This document shows, one piece after another, positions 10,836 to 20,444 of a DNA stretch of 64,000 bases. A model generated the notes under the pieces. That model was not told the origin of the DNA and did no database searches. It was given only the letters and a program-made list of their open reading frames with translations. Origin of the DNA: Caenorhabditis remanei. Taxonomy: Eukaryota > Nematoda > Chromadorea > Rhabditida > Rhabditidae. The DNA is taken from positions 10,478,001 to 10,542,000 of the forward strand of contig NC_071332.1 in NCBI RefSeq assembly GCF_010183535.1, in the 5' to 3' direction. How positions within the stretch are numbered: the first letter of the stretch is position 1; each line of letters opens with the position of its first letter. Made by a program: the position numbers and the translations under genes.

Positions 10836-11197
10836 TCAGTGCCTTGATAATCGTGTAACTGACAGAATAGCAAATATGAATCCGACTAGAAGTACAGTGA
10901 GAATTAGAAGTACGAAAATAATTTTAACAGATTTGTGAATTCCATTCTGCTCTTGAGGACAATCAGGATTGTAGCCCGTCTCGATGCTGTAGACTGCTGG
11001 GATTATTCCATGTGGAGGGACAGTTATGCTGGAATAGTTTCGAGTGAACTAAATTATATAATTTTTTTTTAACGATCGTTGTATTTTCAAATCTCTTTCT
11101 ATTTTCCAAAATGTGGCTCACGGCTTTGTGAAAATTACCTTGAAGTTCTTCTGGAACTATTATAGAATCTGTCGAGGTCCTCTTTCGAATTGTGCAT
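10836..11197 (-). CDS. Small protein with C-terminal transmembrane segment
   Basis: I do not recognise it. Two exons, 11197-11139 and 11028-10836, join in phase 2 to give 83 residues. A hydrophilic N-terminal half (HNSKEDLDRFYNSSRRTSS, then VPPHGIIPAVYS) precedes a single strongly hydrophobic segment (IIFVLLILTVLLVGFIFAIL) and a short basic tail RLSRH. An in-frame ATG at 11242 would add 15 residues, and a TTACAG just after it could be a splice acceptor, so the true 5' end is uncertain. It lies between sel-9 and another tail-anchored-like gene on the same strand. The shape (short soluble part, C-terminal anchor) is shared with the neighbour at 11733-12565 and with the gene at 3380-4124, though the sequences are not obviously alike. 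Confidence 0.55.
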
Positions 11198-11732
11198 TTT
11201 GCAGGATGTCTTTTGATTCGGTACGGGCCAAAACTGTAACATTCCGAAGATTATTGAAAACTGTTATTGGAACGAAGACCCATAATTCAGAGTTAATTCA
11301 TATAAATAATACTTGAGAATCGTAAACTGTCAATGAAATCTTAAAACATAAGTGGCTAAAATTGTTTGACTTGGAAAAAAACTTTGAGGAAACAATGGAA
11401 AAGTGATGCAAGAGTTATAGACACCTACACAATTAAGCTTTTTAGTCTTCTCTTTTATATCGATGGTCGCTTAGATAACTCTAACCTCGTGAATTTGAAA
11501 GAGCCGAAAATTGAAATTAGAAAACAAATTTGTTTGCATGTGTCACATGTGCCATAATAACCTTGGAATAACATATTTTTATCATAAAAGTTGCTTTTTT
11601 TGGACATTATGTTTACACACCTTGACGTTTTTGACCTATAATATAAAGACCAAACACTTCTAATTCAAAATTCTTCATTTTTTCGAAACAACTATTATGA
11701 TTATTTTGATTCTGTTGCAATACTAATACCAA

Positions 11733-12565
11733 TCAAACAAGAGAAACGGTCATCAGAACCGCTAATATTAGAATAACAATTGCTAGAATTATGATAAAAG
11801 CGAGTCCGAATAATTTATTAAGTTGTTGACGCAGATGATGTCTGTGAGGTGGAGCCGGTCGGCGAGCTGAAAAAGTGAAATGGTGATAAACTCTTGGTTG
11901 AAGTAGGTTTTCGTGTTTCACGGATGACTTTAAAACATAAGTTTAACTTCCAGCTAATATTATTATTTTTCTAACTATTGCTCTGGCGAACCATCAGAAC
12001 AAGCTGGTTCAGAAAGTGGTGATGACGAAACTTTCAGAACTATCATTAAATCATTCTCAATTTTCCTCTAGCGGTTTGTTTAATTCACATAGAAATCAAG
12101 TTCACAATCTGACAAGATTAAAAAATTGCAATTCAAAAATCAATCTGCTACTCGATTTTTCTGCAGGAGCGCCCATTTCGATATTTGAAATGACCTACTG
12201 ATAAAGGAGGCACCTCGTTAAACATTGAAATCCTATTACACTTTTTCTTCTCCCATTGTTGAATTCATGACACAAAACTCACTTCTTTGCATTCGAATTG
12301 CGTAAGATTGTCGAGGAAGTACGGTGAAAACACGTTGTGGTGGAAGACGTGGAAGTGAAGAAGATGGATTTTGCTGCTCTTGCATACAAGGTCTCGCTGG
12401 AAATTCTCTTGGACAATATGCTGGTAATTCATCTGTATAGATCTCGCTGTTTGTTGTGTAACTCGGTGGAAAATCATAGTAACTTGGAGGAGCTTCTGGC
12501 AGAGTTCTTCTGGGAGATGTGATCGGCTTTGGGGTTTCGATGTCAAGAGATGTGGAGGGATTCAT
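11733..12565 (-). CDS. Small proline-rich tail-anchored protein with PPSY motifs
   Basis: I do not recognise the family. Exon 1 (12565-12283) starts at an ATG that directly follows an AATTTACAG acceptor, so the start is probably set by SL trans-splicing or an upstream untranslated intron; an ATG at 12598 would add 11 residues. Exon 2 (11866-11733) joins in phase 1 across a 416-nt intron. The 138-residue product has a proline/tyrosine-rich N-terminal part with two PPSY motifs (EAPPSYYDFPPSYTT) and one similar LPAYCP, then a basic stretch (RRPAPPHRHHLRQQ) and a C-terminal membrane segment (FGLAFIIILAIVILILAVLM) ending almost at the last residue. PPxY motifs are ligands of WW domains; a role as an adaptor for NEDD4-type ubiquitin ligases is a guess from the motif and the membrane anchor. 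Confidence 0.65.
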
Positions 12566-13797
12566 CTGTAAATTTTTTAAATTCGAATAAGATGACAATG
12601 ATAAATATGGGATTCGAGATTGAGGGTTTCAATAAAAATCATTGATTACAAAAAGAAATGGAAGAAAATGAAGAGCACAAAGGAAAAATGTTACTCTCAG
12701 GAAACATCAGCATAAATAGAACAAATGAAGTGAAGATAGCATAATGTCACTCAGAACGGTGAATCACTTCTTAGACAGAAGATAGTTCACCCACACAACG
12801 ACAATGCTGTTTCACTTGATGAATATCTGGAAAGAAGTCTAGAAATTATCCTAGATATTTCCCATAGCTGATAACTGGAAACTGAAAAGAAAAACACTGA
12901 TTTTCGAAAGTATGATTCGTCAGAAAATCCTTACAAAGAATCGAGAAAGTATCGAGTGGGAGTTTGCACTTGAACATTTCATTAACTCTCCTAAAAACGT
13001 TTGACTAGAAACAGTCTCAAAATTAATAGATAAGAGTTTCGAGCCTTCACACCCTCTTTTTCTCTGCATTTCCCTTCAGAGTGACCCTAATCAAACTCTT
13101 TTTTTCTTGATAATCTATGGAGAAAGTGTCACATGCACGTTCGAATCGACCGGTTCAATTGACAAGGAAATATTATTATCAGGAAAATTTGAAACATGTG
13201 GTTGATAGGGAAACTGAAGAGAGAGAGAAGAATATGAAAGAGAAGGAGTAGGTGGAAGGAGATTAAAATGGGAGAGTTAATGATTCTCAGTTAACCAAAT
13301 GATGTACTGATAACAAGAAAATGAAATTCCGTAAGGGATCAGAAAAAGGAATTACTGGAAAATTAAATGAATATAGTGATAGTGGAGAAGAACTTTGGAA
13401 AATCAATTGGGAAATTCAAAAACAAAAACACTTCGAAATTACTCGGGAAATATCATCATAGGACAATGAAAATTAGATGTTCAAAACATGTGAACTTCGT
13501 ATTTTTCTTCGATAAGAAGTACTTTCATACCATTTCTTACCATGTTCATTCCTATTGAAAGCTACTGAAATAGAGGTTATTCAGGTGATCAAGTATAAGG
13601 ATTTCAATTTCAAAACCTGCTGAGGAAAGTTCGGGAGCTTACAGTTCTTTTGCTAACAGAGAAAGAAAATTATATGTAAAAATCGCTTTACAAAGTTTCA
13701 GATCAAAAGATCGGAAGATAAGCCGATGGCACTTTGATCACTATCAATGAATTAGTGATAACAACAAAAATCGCTCATTTTCTTGATTCACTTCGAA
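12566..13797. other. Gene-free stretch between divergent genes
   Basis: No supported gene. It lies between the start of the PPSY protein gene (minus) and the lectin gene (plus) and probably holds both promoters. Short open frames here lack coding character. Confidence 0.5.
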
Positions 13798-15765
13798 ATG
13801 AGGGTTGCTCTCGCAGCTTTCATTTTATTTTCAACATGTTCCTATGGTTAGTTCTTTTCGTTCGAAGACAAATAGGCTAAAGTCTTTAAAAATACTTTTG
13901 GGCGCACAAAATAGCGGGTAAGACTGTGTACAACGTATGTAGGAAGTCAGAGCTTCAGTAATTGGAAATTATAAACCTTTGAGTTTTGAGTTTAACCAAA
14001 TTTCAGTCTAACAGCTCCCGACAACTAGACAACAATTATCACTACTTCACCTACATACCTTCTTATATAATTTCAGGCATTTCTCAAACCATATCTTTTG
14101 AAAGAGAATATCAGTGCGTATTGAACAACTTGTGGTTAGATGTATATCTTCTGATTGATGATTCTACTAAAATGGGATCTGCGGGTTTATTTGAAGTTGG
14201 TTCAAATGTCAATTCAGTATTTGGTTATTCTCAAATAAGAGTTGGAAGTGATTATCCTGATAAAAAAGGTGTTCGAGTATCAGTTGTCACGTACAATTCA
14301 ATCGCTACAATTCGTTCTAATCTTAGTGATTTCAAGTCTGCTGATGAGTTGACAAGTATGATCTACTCATTGAAACCAGGTGATTCATATAATTCTAATC
14401 TTCAAGCGTGAGTTTCTCCAAATGTTTCCTTTCTACTCTCTACACCTACAGTTCTTTAAAACTTCTGAAAACAATGATGGGATACAACGATCAAAATGGC
14501 CCAAAAAATAATACAAAATCTGTTGTTATTATTTAGTGGAGACTATTAGTGAGCTATCAGAAACGTCAAAAAGTCGAACTTAATTGATTTCAGCGATAGC
14601 GATGAGCCCTCAATTTCTCAACTGGGAGATGATTTAAAAGCGAATGGAGTGAAAATTGTGACAGTGGCTGACATTACGGTAGACAGCTAAGATCGGAAAG
14701 AAATTTTTTCAATGTACAATAACTTATTACCCTTACAATTCTTATTAACTTGAATTTCCAATACGAATCTGATCAATTATAGAGAAAAGAAAAAAATTAT
14801 ACAGAAAAGATGCGTTTCATACTGAAACCAAAAATTACTCGTGTTACAATTAATGAAATCTTGACTACATTTCAGAGAAATAACCGGCAGCAAATTTCCA
14901 AACTAAAATCACTTGCTAGTAAAGGTGATGGATTTAATATCAACGACGATTATGTTTCAGAAGAAATCCAACATGCAATGTGCCGAGGTTCCGATTAATT
15001 TCAAATTTCGAAATATTAGTTTCAATTGCAGCTGATTGCTTCTGTCCCCGTATGTACCATCAATTTATGGCAAATCAAAACGGAACAGTTCATGCTTACG
15101 GAACATGCGTCAGTTACAGTATCGAGAACATCAGCTGGAGAAATGCAAAATTCTTCTGCCAAAACTTGCATAAGCAAGGACATTTGGTAACGGAATACAG
15201 TATTGAGAAGCATATTTTCAATCGAAGTGAGTTCTGTTTTTCTCAGCGACACCCAACTTCCGATCCCCAGAGTAAAGTTTACATTGAGTTTATTATTTTT
15301 TTTTGTTAGATAGAAAGTATGGAATAACACGAGGGACTGTCTAGAATATGACGTCCTTAGGTTTGAATTTTTGAGTATTGAGAAGCAGCGGAAGTTATCT
15401 ATATAAACTTGAAGAGGAGAGGGTTGTGAACTAATTATTTGTTATAATTCAGGGTTCTGAGATATTCAAAACTTCTAAGAGTGCCATCTGAAATTCCAGA
15501 TCTCTTCTCATCACTCGCATCTCAAGCTGATCCGCTCAAATATCATATCGGCCTACATTTCGTAAACAATGGATATTTCTGGGAACAATCGGATGGTTTC
15601 CCTTTAACTCCACTAACGACTCCACTATTTCCTATTGCCTCGAAACCAGCTTTCACTCAACAATGTATTTCCAACTTGGAGAATATCAGCACAAACGCTG
15701 TGACGTGGCACAATGAGAATTGCTTCAACGATTTGAAGCCTTTGATGTGCGAAGTTCCAACGTGA
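13798..15765 (+). pseudogene. Secreted vWA plus C-type-lectin protein (clec type) with frameshift in exon 3
   Basis: Eight exons fit in phase: 13798-13846, 14077-14407, 14452-14548, 14594-14678, 14876-14987, 15032-15226, 15247-15271 (25 nt) and 15453-15765. Exon 1 is a signal peptide (MRVALAAFILFSTCSYG). Exons 2-5 form a von Willebrand A domain (VYLLIDDSTKMGS, then RVSVVTYNSIATIRSNL) with a degenerate metal site. Exons 6-8 form a C-type lectin domain (CVSYSIENISWRNAKFFCQN; CISNLENISTNAVTWHNENC). This vWA-CTLD order is typical of a large worm clec group, secreted and often induced by pathogens. In exon 3, codons run into TAG at 14534-14536; the next frame continues as SGDY, so two bases are missing relative to the expected exon length (97 instead of 99). 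The gene is therefore broken in this sequence, or the base calls need checking. Confidence 0.75.
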
Positions 15766-16180
15766 TACTGAAAACTATTGTCCATAAAACAATGTTTCTG
15801 TGATAATTAAGTTTTCGATTTGAACTAGACTTTATTAGATTCATTTCCGTTCGGTGAAGTCTCTATTCAAAATATAACATCTGGAAATGAAAACCAAGCT
15901 GAAAACGTTTGTTGATATTCTTTTGTGATTCTAAACACTTGATTTTTCGAGCCGGAAACATGAATGCATACTTTTCGCGAAGCATTTTCAAATGTTATTT
16001 GGTTTTGATATTGTCAGTTCAACAGTTCAAACACTTTTGTTCAATCGACCAAATCTCATTTTGCGAACAACGATCACAAAGCATCTATTGTCATAATGAA
16101 TTCAAACAGTAAATTTGAATATTCATTGGAAAAATATCAATATAAGCGGACGGATAACCGTCATTTCATCACAAATCAAC
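15766..16180. other. Gene-free stretch
   Basis: 3' flank of the lectin gene and upstream region of the next secreted-protein gene. I see no other feature. Confidence 0.5.
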
Positions 16181-16621
16181 ATGAATTTCATTCTCAACAT
16201 CCTCCTCCTCTCCGGATTCATCGCACTTTGCCAAGCAGCTTGTAATGGTCAGTTTGTGAAATAATGATAGAGTTAAGATGGATTTCTTGTTTCAGTCTGC
16301 AACTGCAATGCTCCTCCAACAATTTTCGACGAGGCACAGTTCAATGCTGTAGTTAAAAATTCCGGAAATCCCGAAATCAGAACATTCATTGAGGCAACTA
16401 GTCATAAAATCACTGACTGTGTCGTCACGTTGGATTGCGATTTCGGTGACAGTTATGAGGAGAATCGTATCGTTTACCTGACTGCGGATGGAGGAGAATC
16501 GTACTCCTTGAATCTCAATGATATGGTGTGCGTCGATGGATCCAAGTGGACTGCCGACGGAAAAGAAGTTACCGCTATTGGATGCTACGGAAAACAATCC
16601 CCTGATTTCGGTGAATATTGA
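16181..16621 (+). CDS. Secreted cysteine-rich nematode protein
   Basis: Two exons, 16181-16247 and 16296-16621, join in phase 1 to give 130 residues. The first ~20 residues are a signal peptide (MNFILNILLLSGFIALCQA). The mature part has six to seven cysteines, beginning CNVCNCNAPP and continuing with TDCVVTLDCDFGD, DMVCVDGSKW and IGCYGKQS. The pattern of a CxC cluster, then a CxxxxxC pair and Cys-x(5)-Trp, looks like a small nematode-specific extracellular domain, and the gene at 19874-20444 has a comparable layout (CKCP, then CTKVTITC). I do not know its function. There is no membrane segment after the signal, so it should be secreted. Confidence 0.75.
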
Positions 16622-16811
16622 AATATTTGAGCTGTGTTTTGATTAAAAACTTCGTTGAGTTCAGTAATAAATAATCTTCACAAATGCTCTTGTTTTATCT
16701 TATATTTCAAAACAGCATTCACATATCGATCCATCAATTGAATCAATCCAAGGCATGGCTCCATTCCTCTCACACGGCAAATCGCCAAGATTTTCTAAAA
16801 CGTACGATGTA

Positions 16812-19101
16812 ACACAGGTAAAGCGCTGTAGGCGAGTGGTAGGCGAGCGGTAGCTGAAGGCCCGCTGACAGGCGAATGGTATTCGAATGGTAGGCGAGCA
16901 CCGCAAGTAGGTGAATGGTAAGTGAGCGACAGATTGGTGTTTTTGGGTGAAAGCGGTGGTAGCTGAAAGGTAGGCGAGCGATAGTCGAAGAGCGGCGATA
17001 GACCAACCGCAGCTAAGTGATAGTTTAATACCGCGGAAAAGTGAATGATAGCTGAGTGATATTCGAATACCGCTATAAGTGAATGATTGCTGAATGATAT
17101 TTTCTCTTACATAGAAGAAAAAATATTGGTTCAACGTATTTAAGTTGACAGTTTGTAACTGGAATGAGATAATCAAGCCCGAAAACCGCCTTTGACCTAA
17201 TTGCTGCAAATTTTCACGTCTTAATTGTCACTATTTCCTGACCATGTCCTTCTTCTCTTGAACCCTCTAACACATTTTCCATATTCTCTGAAACTCCAAA
17301 GCGAGTTTTCAGATAATTTTTGTTGCTCATTATGAAACAAACTTGGTCTTCCAGTTTCTTTCTCGTGATAATCAGGAAGTTTTCAGTTAACTCATTCTGT
17401 GAAGATACCGTAACCCAAACTTTTTTGGAGAAAACTTCCAACGTTTCGAGAATAATTCATTCTATCCCGAAATCAATAAAAGAGTTTTTCAAACCGACTA
17501 AGAGAACTCGTTCATACTTTAGAATTCTGTAATTCTTCTTTATACGTTATGGAACTGAACGGACAGCAGACGTTGCGAAGGTTAAGCTACGAGAGGGTTC
17601 AGGTGAGAATGAAACTTGGCAAAATGCATGTCGTTATTCTATTTTTCATAAATATCATCTCAAATTGTCATTTACGTTCAATTATTTATCCATTTTTATC
17701 TTTCTGAGTTTTTAACGCGTCAAAACTCAATTATAGAGAAATAAGGCAACCACGCTCCATTGACACGCATTAGAGAGAAGAGACGCAGACACTGCGGTTG
17801 CGTTGGAGTTTTGAAAATTAATTTTTCTCGTTTTCTCGCTTATTTCTTCTGTTTTTCACCGAAATCTTTCAATATTTTGTGCTTTTCCGAGTAAGTAAAC
17901 TACGGCAGAACTGATTATCTAAAATTCTTCGCGAAATAATGCGCAACAAACTATTAAATACCTTCGCAAAGCAAAAATTGAGAAAATGTAAAACTGGGAA
18001 CTGTGCGCTTCTACTAATCTGGTTATTTTTAGTTCTAATCGGAAGCTTAATCATTTTTCAGGTGGATCGGTAAGTGTGGTAAGTTAGTTTTCGAAGAATT
18101 AACAACAACCAGAGACGAGCGATTGACAAAACCGCATAGCGCATTATTTTCAGTGTTAATTTCTGACTACTAACGATAACCTTTCATGATTTTCAACAAT
18201 TTTTAATCATTCCTGAAAGAATCATCTGAAAATGACATGTTTGGTAGGAAATTCCTTCTAATTTCGTCCGAAACTAACTTATTGCTCGAAATCCGCTTTT
18301 TTTTTTGAAAAAAAATGAAACAGGTCTAAAAATGCGTTAAATGTTTCGGTTTGAGAGAAATTAGCTACACTTCAAATCAATTTCTCATTTTTAACTGGAA
18401 AAAACTTGGAATGCGTTTAATTGTATCAGTTTTCGCATGAAAATTTCAAACATTTGTCTCAAAATTCTCAGTTTGGGTCGAAAATTGACAATTCAGCGAA
18501 GATTATAATTTTAAAGTCAAAAAAGAGTTTTAGGTGCTCATTTTTCACTGAAACCTTGTTAATTCTGCCGTAGTTCGCTTTCAGGAAAAGCCTAAATCAT
18601 TAAAGAAATACTTTGATCACTAAAACATCTCCTTTTTTGTACTAATAGAACTATTTGCCGGAAAACAGTGACCTCTTCACCGTTAACGTTTTTCGGTGTA
18701 TTCGGTTCTGATAGTACTGCGTTATGAGATATTTTAAGTTATTGAAGTATTGACAAAACAACATGGTGAAACACGGAAGAAATGATCGAGAAAGGAGAAA
18801 GTGTCTGAATGGCTGAGAAAAGGGAAAAGAGAACGATGGAATGGAAATTTTAGGTTCTTTCAGATATTACAAAAAGGCCCAAGGAGCGGAGAATAGCAGA
18901 CGATCTGCTAAAATTATGTAATAATTATAGGGAATATTCTAAATTAAGACCCAGAATAGAGGGGAACCGCTGCCCAAAAATTGAAAAATGGAGCGCTGGT
19001 AGCTTACTGGTAGGCCGCCCACAGACGTGTGCGTTGTTCCCCCTTCGCCTGCCAGCGGTCGGCAGTTAACTTACCACTCGCCTATCGCGCTTTACCTGTG
19101 A
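16812..19101. mobile_element. 2.3-kb inverted-repeat element inserted into a coding exon
   Basis: The outer ends are inverted copies of CACAGGTAAAGCGC followed by TAGGCGAGTGGTA (left from 16813, right ending 19100). ATGTA flanks both sides (16807-16811 and 19102-19106) with one extra A at each end, consistent with a 5-bp target-site duplication. The left end is packed with degenerate 11-bp repeats; a shorter block lies near the right end (about 18985-19090). The interior has no transposase that I can recognise; a 75-residue minus-strand frame at 17441-17214 looks coding-like but is unidentified. Reading across the site without the element gives a longer open frame on the minus strand, so the element landed in an exon (see 19092-19343). 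Confidence 0.7.
16815..17103. repeat. Degenerate tandem repeat of an 11-bp unit
   Basis: About twenty imperfect copies of a unit close to GGCGAGTGGTA (variants GCTGAATGATA, TTCGAATGGTA, GTGAATGATA) run head to tail. Divergence rises from left to right. This is the subterminal region of the inserted element. The 169-residue open frame across it on the minus strand (17209-16700) comes from the repeat and is not a gene. Confidence 0.75.
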
Positions 19102-19343
19102 ATGTACACCCAGTTTTTTGTCTGGTCGTTAGAAACGGTAAGAACAACAGAAACGACTGATTGTGAGTTGATACACCATGTGGGTTTCTCGGCGTAAATG
19201 AGACCGATATCTTCACCGTTTCTTGCGATTCTCTTGCTTTGGGATAAGAAATTATCAACACCGAGTGTATCACCATTGATGAAGCAGTCAAGCGAACAGG
19301 ATATTGATGATTCCAGTGAGATGGTATCATTCGCCGTAAAAAC
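19092..19343 (-). pseudogene. Last exon of an unidentified gene, truncated by the inserted element
   Basis: On the minus strand a TTTCTAG acceptor precedes 19343. The frame then stays open through coding-like sequence (FTANDTISLESSISCSLDC; YAEKPTWCINSQSVVSVVL) to NWVYI, where the element begins. The element supplies two residues and a TAA at 19094-19092. Skipping the element and one copy of the target site, the frame would continue at 16806 for eight residues to a TGA at 16772-16770. The insertion thus replaces only the end of the protein and displaces the 3' UTR. I could not find upstream exons or a start codon, so the gene may be a remnant. Protein family unknown; the cysteines suggest an extracellular domain. 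Confidence 0.5.
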
Positions 19344-19873
19344 CTAGAAAACTCTTTTTTCTGGAAGATTATGCCTGGAAAAAAGGTTAATGGGAAAAAG
19401 ATAAGGTATTGATCCTGGTTGTGAGTAATATTTGGAAAAATAAATTAAAATTATTTAAGATTAAAAATGATAACGAGTCGTCTGTTTTTCATCTTGTTCC
19501 CAACTTCATCAGGTCTAAAATCTAATTTCAAGTCTTTTTCAAGTTTATTAAATTTTTTTCTAAAAGTGAAAGATGCATACCTCAAACATCTATGAAAAAT
19601 ATCCTCGGACCAAATTAATTACTCAGGAACTCTTTCAGTATTTTATTTCTTCTTCTTTTTGAGAATTTAGCTCTTTTTTTTGAAAATTGTATTCGTAGCT
19701 GATCCGAGATCTTACTGTATCTTCCTCTGTTTTCTGGTATATTGAATATGCAATTAGCTTCATGTGGAAATCAATAGAGCTCCGCCCATTTCTTTTTCCA
19801 CCATTTATGTGCCTCTAAATATTTTCCTCTTTACTTTGACACTAAAATTTGTTGAAACGAAGAATTATCAGAA
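19344..19873. other. Stretch without a supported gene
   Basis: A plus-strand ATG at 19466 opens a signal-peptide-like segment (ITSRLFFILFPTSSG), but I find no following exon. Upstream exons of the truncated minus-strand gene should lie here or further right but were not found. The promoter of the next gene is also expected here. Confidence 0.3.
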
Positions 19874-20444
19874 ATGAAGATTACTGTAACTCTCCCTTTT
19901 CTTCTTCTTATTCTGGTTTCTAAATCTTATTCTGAAACCAGCTCAGCAATGTGTAAGTGCCCAATGCTGAAGCAGGTAGATGCTGAAATTTATGGACAAA
20001 TGAGGGGGACTCCGAATATGCCCTCGAACAAAATTCCCAACTTTGGTTCCCTGGATATCGATTATGGAAATAATTGCACGAAGGTCACAATAACCTGTAA
20101 CTATCCAAGATTCACAAGACATCGTTCATCGGTGTATTACACAAATGGAGCGGTATGTTCATCTGACTGTTTCCCGAAAAATATTTCGAAACTTTCAGAA
20201 TTTCTCCACAGTTCGCCGGTATGACCTCGCGGATAAGTACAGTATTCGATGCAATCAAATAACTGGAGTATGGTTATCAGATGAGAACTCAGAGATCACT
20301 TATATTCAATGCGCTTATCGTCCAATGTTGGTCAACAAAGTTGTCACTGGAATCTGGGAAGAATTTGTTCGCTTTTGTGAGATGGTGGTCAAGGTGATCA
20401 GAACAAACTTTGGATTCGCCAAGTTTATTGTTGGATATGATTAA
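19874..20444 (+). CDS. Secreted cysteine-containing nematode protein
   Basis: Two exons, 19874-20152 and 20199-20444, join in phase 0 across a 46-nt intron to encode 174 residues. A signal peptide (MKITVTLPFLLLILVSKSYS) precedes a CKCP motif, then NNCTKVTITCNYP, a RCNQITGVWLS stretch and YIQCAYRPM, and a C-terminal part without further cysteines (GIWEEFVRFCEMVVKVIR). The C/W spacing resembles small secreted worm domains of unknown function, perhaps DUF281-like; I am not certain. It shares its opening motif with the gene at 16181-16621, three kilobases away on the same strand, so the two may be distant paralogues. The intron also contains a later CAG near its end, but only the acceptor at 20196-20198 keeps the frame. 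Confidence 0.75.

Noticed and set aside
16700..17209. 169-codon minus-strand open frame
   Set aside because: It runs through the 11-bp tandem repeat, whose lack of stops in one frame explains its length.
17751..17815. Inverted-looking CAACC...GGTTG segment
   Set aside because: The arms are short and imperfect and the segment lies inside the larger element; no duplication was found.
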